The notes beneath the pieces are model-generated. The model was not told the DNA's origin, ran no database searches, and saw only the letters and a program-made list of their open reading frames with translations. The position numbers were made by a program, and so were the translations under genes. DNA of 64,000 bases from Chrysomallon squamiferum (lineage: Eukaryota; Mollusca; Gastropoda; Neomphalida; Peltospiridae): positions 10,625,169 through 10,689,168 of the forward strand of contig CM022679.1 of the NCBI GenBank assembly GCA_012295275.1. Reading direction: 5' to 3'. Numbering within the stretch: the first letter of the stretch is position 1; the number at the start of each line of letters is the position of its first letter. Below, one piece after another: positions 26,601-39,573 of the stretch.

Positions 26601-29600
26601 TTAACATACTGCTACAAAATAGAGAGTAACAAGAATAACAAATTAGGGATAAACTGTTTTGATTTTATTTATTTAATTTGCTGGAAAGGGTTGAGGTTTT
26701 TAAACTAAAACCATTTTTCATAAATATAATCTGTACAAATTAAATAAAAGTTTTTGCCTTTTGAAAAAACAAACAAACAAACTATAAATTATTATATAAA
26801 AATATATAATTTCAATGTACCTGAAAAGATGATAAATGTCTTATGCAACCTTTTCCTTGGACATCTGTATGTTTTGTTGTACAGTTTGGTTCATAGGTGT
26901 CAGACAAGGTTTCTGATATACTCTGAGATGATAAGCAAGTCTCTGCAGAACTTTCAGCTGACAAACCATCATTTGGCAAAGCAGCATCACCAAGAAATGA
27001 TCCTCTGTTTGGGCTTAAGATAGAAAATTCATTAGTTTCAGATGTACGTTTTGAATCTTTGCAAGCTGTGGCCACTGCTATATTTTGTTCTGATGTACTT
27101 GATGGAGTAATATTTGTAGAAGTTTCTGTGTTTGGAGGACAACTGGGTATCAGTTTACCAGGTTCTTCAGAACTGGTGTCTGCAGGATGATCATCTCCAG
27201 TCAAAACAGTTTGAGATAATTTTCTGTCTTTGCTACATATAATTTCCTTTTCAAATACTTCATCTTCTGCAGATGATGTTTTATCTGGAAACACATTTCC
27301 TTGATTCTGATGGTTAATGGTTGGAATATTTTCACTTGAATCAATCAAGTGGTTTGCTTCTTCAGCCACATTGAACGGAAAGTCCAGCTTATCTTCATTT
27401 AATAAATCTTGTGAATATAATTCTTCTGAACACTCCTGCCCAGGATTTTGGTTCTGAACATTTAGCAAATGTTTCATATCTAATTCAGAAACTTCAGCTT
27501 GAAATCCTTTTCTGCATTTTTCGTGCAAGAGATAATCAAACTGAATTTCTGGAAGAAAGAATTCTTCCTTATTCTTTTGTCTTTTTGCTTCATCTACAAG
27601 AAACTGAAAGAGAGATGAAATAATCAGTGCTTTTCTACTTCTGTAAGTTCTCCTCATTATCTGATGCTCTGACTGGGATGAAAAACCTGTAGAATTACTG
27701 TCACAAGAAGATGTTGATGAAGCTATTGGACTATTAGGTCCACATCTTACATTACCAGTGCTAGGAGATGTTATCCTGGGTGATTTTCTTGGAATAAAGA
27801 TACCTGGCTGCCTCTTTCGACGACGGCTGGAAATTTTCAGGCACTCTGACTTATGTGCTTCTTGATCTGACAGGAATGACTGAGATAGTTCCATTTGTGA
27901 AGATGGAATCACATCAACATGGTCTGTAAATGAAGGATTATTTTCAATTTTCTTTTGCTCCTGTGATTTGTGTTGTTCTAAACTATTAATTGTATCCTCA
28001 CTGCAAAGTAATTTTGTTTTTTCATGATTAAAGTTACATATTTGAGAATGCTGCTCACAACTGACAATATTTTGAGATGTTTTATTATCATCATTCTCCA
28101 AATAGTCAACAGTCTGAGAACAGACTCTTTTGGCACTATCTTTTAATCCACATTTTAAAATGAGATCTGCATCAGAAATGTTGTGTTGGATAGATAGAAT
28201 ACTTGATTTTCCCTCCTTCAAATGTTTTGGTATTTGTTTGTTCTGGGTTCCTTGATTTATCCTTACATGACACTACTGGTTTCAGCAAACTCTGGCTTGA
28301 GTTACTTTCACTAGTATCAGAATCTTGAGATTCAAAATGAGGACTTTCATTTCCATTGCCCTGCACAACAGTAATTTGTGAACTAACACTGCTTTGTGTA
28401 TCTAATGTTTTGATATTACAAACCTGATCAGAATTTTTAATATCTTTTAAAACCATGAATCCTTCATCTGAAATATTCCTATCAGATACTGTTCTTCTAA
28501 AGTTGGCTAAATTTAACATTTTCATCTTTTTTTTACATTTGAAGTCACTAAAACTGTTACTTCTACGTCTTTTTCTTCTTACTAACACACTTTTTGATTC
28601 TTCAGAATTAGAAGGTAATGAACTAAAAACAGTATCACATCTGTGGGAGCAATCTGAGAACTTCTGATCTAGTAACATATGCTGATTACAAGAATTATTT
28701 ACCAAATGGGATTCATTACACTCAAGATTTTTCTTTCCTGAGACAAGAGGATTATTTCTATTGGACTCAGGAGAAGAAATTATTTCTATTTCTTCTGATA
28801 TGCTAAATCTATTTTCTCTTTCCTTTGTAGGACTGATAAATGTTTTAACATTTTCTGTTTCATTAGTTTTATCTGCAAGATGTTTTTCTTGAATATCTTG
28901 AGGTACAGCAAGTGTTTGACTCTGAACCAAACATTTTATTTGTCCACTTTTGTTATCAGTGTCATGACTGATACTCTGAAAATGAATGTCATCTGATTTT
29001 TCAGTGGTAACATCAAGATATTTGTTAGTACTTGTCAGATTATCATTGTTTTGAACACTGGGAATTTCAGGAGATGGCTTATCTTTTGAATGCAAAGTCT
29101 GTGACTTTACAAAATCATCAGTGTACTGTGTTTCAGAATGTAAATTCAATTGTAAATTAGTATCTTCATTTTGTGACTCTATATACCAGTGTTCCTGTGA
29201 GCTATCATTCTGAAGGCCATATCCATCAAGCTGAGTCTTCATACTAACAAAAGAGGGAGTAATTGCCAAAGAATCAGTTAAAAATGTATTAGTGTATTCA
29301 GTTTTGTTTTTCAATTTTATTATATTTTCATCATCACTAACAACAGGACATCTAAAATCTGCATTATTTGTTGGAACAATAATTTCTGAATTTGATGATA
29401 GGCATTCTGTAACAGCTTCTGATGTGGGACTACTAATTTTCTGGGAAAATGTGGTATTTTCTTGATTTTCTTCAACAGTTTTGGGATTATAACAATGTGA
29501 AGACCTTAACATTAAATCAAATTTTGTTTTCAATAATGATTTTTCTTTGGCTTTTATCTGTATATTTTCTTCGTCTTTAATATTTACTTCAGGACTGGAA

Positions 29601-30726
29601 AGAGAAATTGAATTGTTTTCTGTTTCTGTAAATTTTCTTTTATTATAGGTCTTTTCATTTTCAGTAATTACATTACTCTGTGACTGAATAGAGCTCATTA
29701 ACTCAATGGCTTTGTCATCTTCACAATTCACTGTCAAATCAATACACTTTTTGCTGTTAGTTTCTGAAGTATTGATGTGAATACCTGATTCTTCTCCAGA
29801 AAGATTAAATGTTGATGTTGATGACCTACTGACTGATTTCTCAGTTAATGAGAATTTACTAAAATCATTTTGAGACTGTTCTTCTCTTTTCAGTTTATCT
29901 TGTTCTGCAAGTTTTCGTCTAACATATTCTTTTGCTTTTTCTGATCTTCTGGCCTTCTGAAATATAATAAACCATTTTTTAAAAAGGGATAAAATACAAA
30001 AAAAAAAAAAATAATAATAATAATGTACTTTAAAAATCCACATTAAGAATATGAATAATAAAACAAATTTTAAAAAAGTAATACTTGTTTCGTTGTTAAT
30101 AAAGGAAAATAATTATTGTTATAAGTTAACATTTAATGAAATAATAATTATATAATTTATGGCTGTGATAATTATCATTTATTTGCATTAATAAGATTTA
30201 CTAAGAAAAAAAAGTTTCTTTTCAACAGGTGTTAAATTTGATAATAAAAAAATATTAGGTCAGAAATAAAAAGAAACCAGTTCACTGAAGCTTTATTTCT
30301 TACTTTGAGTTTTCTCTGTTTTTTGGCAAGTTCATTTTTCAGAAGAAGCAATTGTTTTAACAGCTATAAAATAAATCAGCAGTGGATAAAGCATAATAAT
30401 ATATTTTTGAAAGAAAAACAAAATAATGTACAAACACACACACACACACACATAAACAATAATTATATTAATAACAGTAGCCATTAACCATATATGCAAA
30501 TATTTAAAAATTATTAAATATAAAAATTATAACAGAATTTAAAGATAAAAAATGTAATTTCATTTAATGTATAATTTTAAAATGTCAGATTATTTCAGGA
30601 CTTTTAGAAATATTTATATAAGTATTTCATAAAAGTAAAAAACACACATAATAATCAATATCGAATAATAAAGAATTTTCTTACTTCCCCTTGATCCTGT
30701 TGCTTCAAAATGGCATCACTTTCCAT
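23693..30726 (-). CDS. PALB2: Partner and localizer of BRCA2 (PALB2), nine exons, one frameshift
   Basis: Nuclear scaffold linking BRCA1, BRCA2 and RAD51 in homologous recombination. Exons in transcript order: 30726-30685, 30363-30304, 29956-26821, 26541-26380, 25893-25724, 25297-25073, 24700-24610, 24406-24279, 23888-23693; phases close throughout. Evidence: N-terminal coiled coil (residues about 15-65, LLKNELAKKQRKLK then ARRSEKAKEYVRRKLAEQD) matching the BRCA1-binding helix of PALB2 (RLQRAQRAEKIK); a long Ser/Asn-rich disordered middle from one 3.1-kb exon; and a C-terminal beta-propeller (about 1080-1402) with ACISEYTLSLW, SNSNILVWN, VNEKIMAAIDEEGDVLLWD and the closing HLIAGQENGCVHV, matching human HLLAGQKDGNIFV. 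Length about 1,402 against 1,186 in human. The large exon changes frame once near 28207-28210. The middle is hard to align by eye; identity rests on both ends. Confidence 0.9.
27550..27561 (-). other. F-x-L-P motif in PALB2 (possible MRG15-binding site)
   Basis: The large exon encodes EEFFLPEIQFDYLLHEK around residues 831-847. Human PALB2 has DFQLPDEDFGPLKLEK in its MRG15-interacting region, with the same F-x-L-P core, a following F and a trailing EK. The match is by eye and the interaction is inferred from what I recall of the family. Confidence 0.45.
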
Positions 30727-31630
30727 TTTATTTAACTTGTGGAATAAATCAATCTAAATCTGCAAAAAAATAAAAAATAAAAAAAGAAAAAAAATCATAA
30801 AATTCTATTTTAAAAATGGGCACAATGAAATTATTCTACCGTATTTTAGTGATTTACTTTAAATTATAATTAACAGTCAAACATTATAAAGTTGAGGAAG
30901 CCCCAGGAATATTAACTAATGTAAAACTGAAAATAAGTAAAATAATAAATAAATAAATAATACCTTTCTGTTTCTGTAATAATAATTAAAATCATACAAT
31001 CAACAATGTGATAAAAAGTTGTGGTTTAATCTTTATTTAATTTAAAAGGATTACTGGGGAAAAGATAAGACTTATATGTGACCTTCACAACTTATAGAGC
31101 ATAATTTATAAAGTTACAGTTTAACATTTTAAAATTTAAGAAACATTAAAATGAACCAGCAGCTTGGCAACTGTTCATCAACGTCGTCATCAGAATAATT
31201 ATTTAGTCATTAAATGATTAATGATTTAATCAGACCAATCAATGACTGATGGAGACAATTCATTGACAGTCAGTGATCAGTTTCATTTTTTCATTTGTTA
31301 TTGTTTAGGAATGAGTTCCAGTCTTTTCCACACCTGACTTAAAAGAAACCATGATAAAAGATGATGCATTTTAGAACTCCGAAACCTGACTTCTGCATTT
31401 TGTTTTTGCCGCTCGGACAAATACGGAAATTAACTTATTACTTCCGGTATGCGCAGGAACTACGAAGGCTGTCTGTGTGTTTGTAGGAGATGGATCGCAA
31501 ATGATGTCCAATTTCTGATACGATAAGTAAAATTTGAAGCGGTCTCAGTGTGTTATGTTACAAATCTGTATTTATGGAAGAAAACTGTGCACAAAACAAC
31601 ACTTCAATGGGTCCTTTGGTTCCATAAATA
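30727..31630. promoter_or_regulatory. Divergent intergenic region PALB2/RAB40 (putative bidirectional promoter)
   Basis: Start codons are about 900 bases apart and point away from each other. The half nearer RAB40 (31380-31630) is less AT-rich and carries an ETS-like and an NRF1-like site. The rest is AT-rich with no distinctive signals. Confidence 0.5.
31440..31457. promoter_or_regulatory. Adjacent ETS-like (acttccgg) and NRF1-like (tgcgcagg) sites
   Basis: acttccggtatgcgcagg combines an ETS core and an NRF1 half-site, a frequent pair in TATA-less housekeeping and bidirectional promoters of animals. About 190 bases before the RAB40 start codon. Confidence 0.45.
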
Positions 31631-34600
31631 ATGTGTACTGCCGTGAGCGTAAACAACTCGCCTCGGCCTGTCAATTGTGGTTCCAAAACATATGATTATT
31701 TACTGAAATTTTTATTGGTTGGTGATAGTGATGTCGGAAAAGAAGAATTATTGTCCGGCATGGACGACGGAGCCTCTGAATCGCCGTATGGATACTCAAG
31801 TAGTGGTGGGTATTGTGAATGTTACCTTCTATTTTAGAATCACATAATCATTTTGTTCCATATTAATCTTATACTGTACACAACACAGTACAGTGTACTC
31901 AGTAGACTGAGTACAATTCAGTAATGAATTGCAACTTACAATTGGTACTATTACTGTTAGTATGAGTAAGTAGTTTACAAATGAATTCAGCAATCACTTT
32001 GCTTACTAATTTAGTAGTTTTTATCATACTTTACACTATCTGTATGTTTCGATGCTTGAGAAAATATTTTTATTTTATATTCATAAAACCATTAGATATA
32101 AGATGCATTTGAGTGCATTTCAGAACAGCTTTCAGGGTATTTTGTTTTAGAAGTGGAGTGTATGAATTGTGTTTGATTTACATGTGTGCTTCATTAAGAT
32201 AATTTAAGAGACATTATTTATTTTTTGTTTAGATATTATTGATAAATTCTACATTTTCTGTTCATTCAAATCTGAAATTGAAACATTAATTGATTGAAAA
32301 TGTCACTTAATTGTGAGAATAATTTGCTGTCTCAACATTTTCAGCCATCAGTTTTAACATATACCCTAATTGATTAGTAAATCCAGTTAATTGTACCATT
32401 AGAATTACATTGAATATAGTCTTTTACTGGCCAGCTAATTACCTCAAGCATACTCCTTAATTTTTTAATATTAATTACACAACATTCTATATTTAAAAGT
32501 TAAAGAAAACTAATCTATTTTTAGCAGTATGTCACACATAACTGACGCATTGATATTTATAATGCTTAGAAATAAAACAGAACTACATTTAGATGTAATT
32601 ATTACATGCTGTTTTATCATATATATTTTCATTTGCACATTTGGTATTTTCATCATTTTGATCAAAGTTTCATAAAATTGTAATACTAAATACATGTTTT
32701 AGCTTTTGATCCAACAGATATTCAAATACTTTTTTTATTTTTTTTTAGTTTATGTTAATATTATGTTTTCTAATTTTCTAATTTTCTAAATCATTCTAAG
32801 ATTGATTAAATCAGTTTCAAGCCATGTATTATTATTATTATTTATTGATTATTTTCTTTTCTTCATTTAATTTTATTACTATTAAGTATTACTGTTACAG
32901 TTACTATTATTAGTAGCAGTATTTATTTATTTATTTTAATATCTTTAATATTACTGATTTCAAACTTTTATAGCACATCATTCCATTCTCACTCATTATA
33001 ACATATTGTACTTTTGTAAATAACTGTGCCAAGAATAAATATATTATTTTAATTTACATTTGCCACACCACTGACAAATGTTTCATTAACTAATAAATAG
33101 CTTCAGTCTAACTGAACTTTCAACACACATGAATCTGATTAGGTTTGTGGGTTTTTTCACGGTTGTAGTCACATAATTATAACACACTGTAAACAGTTAT
33201 TAACCTTGTTTATTGTACTACTAGATGTTTGTCAATAAAAACATGAAAACACTGCTACTCACAGTAAGCAGTAGTCGGATGCTAATCAGTATTATAAATA
33301 GCCTGTTTACATTTTTGTGTATGGCATGGTTTACAAATGTCCACACTGTGTAAATAGAAAATGATAATTTTGTTGATTTCTGTCATCATTAATTATATTG
33401 TTAGATTTATCACTGATAAATAAATTCAGTTTCTCTATCTAATAATAAACAGCTCATTCTGGCATCAGTTCATTATTACTGAGGCCAAATTAATCGGACT
33501 ACTGTATGAAAAATATCATTATGAATATAAATATGTATAACTATATTAACATCGAAACAGTATAATTAAAGAGATGCAATTTTTTGTTTATCTACTTGTT
33601 TATTTATGTGTTTGTGTTAATAAGGATTTGGGAATTTGCCTGTCCATAGCCAGATACCAAGTTCAGTAGGTCAAATGAAACAAGCATTCTTCTGTTTACT
33701 GTAATATACATTTTCATTTGTACATGCATATCCATGATATACATATGTAGATTAATGTTTACTTTATACATTTTACTAGGAAACAAACATTTTATTAGTC
33801 TGTCACTCAGAAGAGCAACTGGTTTCTTCAAACAATTAAATTTATGCATGTAACATGCTCTGTTACTGTAAAATTGTAATATATACATTTTTATTTGAAT
33901 TTGTATATTCACATAGGTATGTCAGTTAATGTTTGCAGTATACATTTTACAAGGAAACAACATTCTGTTACTTAAAATATTTAGTCTGTCAGTCATTTCA
34001 GTGACAGTTAATAAGAACATTTTACCCAGCTGAAAGCGTGTATAGTGTATTTTAAGGTAGAGAAGTGACAGTTTTTTTTCAGACAAATGTTGTTGTTTTG
34101 TGGAAATGAGATGGCTTTAAAAGTTTAAGAAACATTTTTACTGGTAAAATGCAACATTTAATTTGACACCATTTATTTATTTACTTCTTCTTCTTTTTTT
34201 CTTCTTCTTCTTCTTATTATTATTACTCAACAGCAGTATAATAGAAGTATTTTTGTTTAAAACTCATACACACCCACCCATACACATACATTATTAGCTA
34301 AGTATATATGAAGTATTAATACAATTTAGAAAGCGAATAAAAAGATGTTTTAATATCTTTCAATTTTGTATGTTACTCAGTTTGTTGACATGACTCATGT
34401 TTACATGTAATTTATGTCTTTCCACACATATGAGCACATAGGATTTGATACTGGACAAAGTAATGAATAGTGTGCTTGCTAACAGATGTGATGGCTATAG
34501 AAAACAGATAATATTAGCAGTGAAATTGTATTTTGTAAAAAGAAAAAAAGACATCTCAAAATGTTACACAATAATAAAGAACATAAATACTTGAGTTTTG

Positions 34601-35613
34601 TTTGTTATTTTAAATTATTGATATTTTAAACTTTTATATTCAAACTTGGATTTTGTTACATGGAGACTTAACACTAGATAAAGAAAACGAATTTATTTCT
34701 AACATTCCCAGTCAAGTTTATTGATCTTGAACTGTAAAGTAAATAGAAAAATAGAAAAATAAAACAAAAACAAATTAAAGAAAATATCTTGAACTTTGAA
34801 GACACATATGCTATTTATCATTATTAATAATGAGAAAGAACAGAAATCCCTAACATGAATTGAATGATAAGTATAATGACAAAAGTAAATTACTACAATA
34901 AAAATTAACATGATTATGACCCTCTGTTTATAGTATATGGATGTTGGTAAACAGTGTATAAACAAAAATGTAAACAGGCTGTTAAAATACTGATTGCCAT
35001 CTTGACTACTGCTTATGTTGAGTTGAATGTTTTTTATAATGTTATTTACAAACTTCTAATGGTTCTGCTAACAATATGTTTTTAATAATTTGTTGATAGT
35101 CCTGTTATAACTTTGGTCAAAAACAACTTTTTTTTTTTTTTTTTTTGCTACTGGATATTTTACTTGTTGATCATTCTATAAAATATATAAAGTTTAATTA
35201 TATCAAAATATTTTTCTATTTAGAACAAATGAATAAACAAAACAGATGTTTTTTTTTTTTTTGCATTTTGCAAAGACTGATTTGAAGCTGTGCATTTAAA
35301 TTTAAAAACATTTTTTTTTTTTCATGTACATGTATACAATAAATACCAGTTAATTTTATAATGAACATATTTTCTAATGTATGTGCTAATAATTATTTGT
35401 ATTTACATGTTGTTGTTGTTTTTCTCATTTTCTATATATTTATTTGAATTTTGTAAAATTCATTTCAGGTATTGATTACAAAACAACAACTATACTTCTA
35501 GATGGCAAGCGAGTAAAACTTCAGTTGTGGTACGTTTATATATAAAATAAAAACCTTTTCATTTAAATAGTTTAGTTATGAATTTCCCTGTTTAATGTGC
35601 AAGTTAAACAAGT

Positions 35614-35644
<31 letters not shown>

Positions 35645-38600
35645 TATTCAGTCTAACTCAGTAAGTGATGTATAATATGACTCAGTGAATTAAATTAATC
35701 TCTCTTTCTCTCAGTCTCATAAAGAACAATATCAGTTTTCATTATTAATGCTATAATTTATATATACTTAAATTTTTAAGCAAATCAGATTTTAAAAGTT
35801 GCACTGAAAGCATTTTTTAAAATAAATAAATAAATAAATAATGAATTGCTTATTTTTTTAATATATATATTTAAATTAATTAATGGAAAATTTTATTTTA
35901 CAGGGATGCTTCGGGTCAGGGCAGATTTTGCACAATATTAAGATCATACTCAAGAGGAGCTCAGGTACATTGTCATATTTTTTATTATTATTATTTGTAA
36001 GGGAAATTATAACACTTTTTATGTTTTTTTTTATTTCATTATTTATTTTTATTTTATTTTATTTTTTTAATATCATTTAATGTGTATTTATAAATTATTT
36101 TTTACTTTTTTAACTTAGAACTTATTTTGATCATAATTCTGAAATTGTAATCTATATTTAACAAAATGTTTATTAATTATTTGTGTTTATCTGTCAGCAT
36201 TACACAGATTAGCCCTTCAGGTATTAAAATTATTTTCTTTTAAAAAAACTGAGACAGCCAAAAAAAAAAAAAAAAAAAAAAAAAAATTAGAGCAAAAGTG
36301 TATATTAAAAACATTTAAACTGTTGATGTCATTAACATCTGTCATTATCAGTTAAGTGGATAAACCTTGAGGGCTTCAAGCTCTATTAGCCTCATTAGTG
36401 ATTACTGAACAGAACTAACTAATAAAAAACAAAAAAACAAAAAACAGCATTATTATACATTTAAGTAGAAAATACAAAAAATTATGGTTGTGGTTTTATG
36501 TTTCATATTTTATGGCATGGTTCTTTGAATTCCTTGTATTTATAATTAACAGCATTTGGGCCAACAGGTGTTCTGTTGTTAATTCAAGAACCTAAAGCAA
36601 TGATACCTAATAATGCAAATCATTCCTCTTAGATGTGTTAATAAGTATATTTCCCATTCTGATTAATCTATGATGAATGATTATCACAGACCACAAATAT
36701 TCATACAAAAGTTATCTTGCTGCTAATTGATAATTTTCTATTGATTGGCAGCAAATTTCTTTTGACTTTAAATACATAAATACACTTAGACATCATTTAC
36801 TGAATTCATAAACCTCTGTTTATGTGACAGAAGTTATGTTTATTTCTTAATTGCCAGAAAGAAAAATAAGTAAAAAAAATAGCCAGTGTAACAGCTGTAT
36901 AAATCATCAGAGATGTACTCATCAAATAAACCTGTTTTTTATTTTACTGTTTATATCTGCACTAGTTTTAGCATTTTGGTTAACAAGTATTTTTGTGATA
37001 GAGAGGCTAACCTAAAAACAATAAAAATAAAAATGAAAAAACTGATGAAGAAACCCAACATAGGTTATGCATTATTAAAAATGTATATTTAAATTGAATA
37101 CATGCATGTGGCAGTGTCTGTCAGATCAGTTAAGTGTTTCATACATATTTCAGTCCACTGAAAAAGTTATATATGTTATGCATGATTATTTAATATACAT
37201 TTCTCTGGCAAATTTCTCTAACAGATATTGACAGAAACAGCTACCAAAAACACATCTGCATTTATGTATATACACATACGGACAAACACACTTACACTCA
37301 CACTTGTATACATATCAGCACATATAGACACACACAAAAAAAAATGTTTTACAATATTCCTCTTATACCTTGTTACATGTATACTGATTTTGAGTTTTAA
37401 TGGTGTATGGCTTTCATCTTGCACTAACATTTCTATCACTGTCAGAGAGTGTTGATCAGGTAAATTTCAGTGGCTTTGAGCTTTATTAGCTTCATTACAG
37501 TCAAGTGTTTGCATCTGGAAACTGTTAGTAACACTGTTACACTATACACACAAATACTGAAGCTCACATTTACCACACCGTTAATAAGTGTATGTAGACT
37601 AACAACAGAGACGGATAGAATAGAAAAATGTCAAACAACCAGTTAACAAAGGCTGCTTTGTGCTGTAAAAATGCATATGATTTATGTGCAGCAGTGAAGC
37701 AGATCATCAAAGACTAACATGTTATATAATATTTAGAAAAATAAATATGTAGGCTACTTGGTTTTAGTTTATAATGATACCAACAAAAATCATTGTTATA
37801 TGAAAGATCTAAATGTTAAAGAATAATATTTTGTTACAACAGATGCATATATATGTCTGTGCACACATACACATGCACATGATCAACTAGACAAATATCT
37901 TGAAGATACAAGTACATAAAAACAACAAAAAAACTTCTTTTGTAACATGAAATACTCTTGATGTATACTGAACCAGTTAAAATTGGAAAATCTTCTGTTA
38001 ATACCAAGCCTGAATCCATGGAGATGGTAACTGTACCTTTGACAAGGGTTACAGCATTTTTTCTTTAAGCCCCCCACAACAGACAGACAGACAGACAAAT
38101 GGACATGCAACTACTGATACTAAGAATGTGGTTTTAAATTATAATTTGCCATAAGACACACTGACATTTTTACACCCATATCAAAGTAGCTTAAATAAAA
38201 AAAAAAAAAAATTTAAATTAAGAAAATATGCAAACAAGACTACCATTTGATTTTCTTTTGTTTTGTTTTCTTTCATTCTTTCTTCCTTTAAAAAAACAAC
38301 AACAAAATAAAAAAAACAGCAACAAAAACTTCTGTTATTGACACCTTAAAAAAACATAAACACAATACCAATAGTCATAGTGTTAAAAAAAAAAAAAACC
38401 ACAATCATTTCCTTCCTCGACAGCTGAAAACATCACTTGTTGATTACAAAACAGTTCTAGTAGTTCACTCCTGGGTGCTGCGGATTCCACACATTCCAAA
38501 CAGGGCTATCCCACTATCTGTCTGCAGCTGTCTGTTGTGGTCTGTGTTACCAGCAGCAGCATTTTATTGATGTTCATTCCACTGCTAGAGGTTCCATTCA

Positions 38601-39490
38601 TTAGGCTTACACTAAAGTCAGACACAGATTATTAGTGTCAGTTGTCTTAACCTTTACCTTGTTAGTGGTATCTTACATAAATATTTGATGTTTGTTTCTG
38701 GACAGAGAACATAGTGAATACAGAAATTGGTATTTAATATATGGGTGCGGGCTGTGGCACAGTTAATAAAATGTATTAAATACTACAATATGTAGTAAAC
38801 TGAGACATATGGAGTTTAATAGCTCAAATTGAATTCAGTTAAATAATATAAGTTAAACGGTATAGGTAGTATATTGTAAATATTTTAGGTTGCAAAATAT
38901 TTCTTTACAATGGAAAAAGATGAGAGCATATTGTAATTTAATAGTACTAGCGCTGTATAACCTGCTTAAAAAAAAAAAAAAATGAAATTAAAAAAAATAT
39001 GTTCTTTAAGGAATTACTAGATATGACTTACAGATGTTTCTGTTTACGTTTTATTTGATTGTGTGTTTATTGTGGTATTTGAAATTTTGAATTAAAATGA
39101 GTGCAGGTGTTAAACATATTTAATTTACTTGCTGTCTGCTCAACATACACAAATGCTGTATGAATAATTATACAACGTTTTTGAAGTTTTTCTACACACA
39201 TTTGCATAACAATATTGCGAATATTAATGTAAAATGAATCATGACAGTATATAAATACATTTAATGGGAAAAAAGTTAGCAAACGATATATTGTGTGGGT
39301 AAGAAAGAGTGCATGTGTGTGTTGTTGTATATGAGTCACGACAGCCAGATATATAATGCATAATATGTAATATGTGATTCAAAAATAATACATTTCATTA
39401 CAAAGTAATCTTAGAATTAACTCCGAAATTATATAAATTAATTCAGAAAATTAATATTGCTGCAACTGATACTACCATTACTGCTACTGA

Positions 39491-39573
<83 letters not shown>

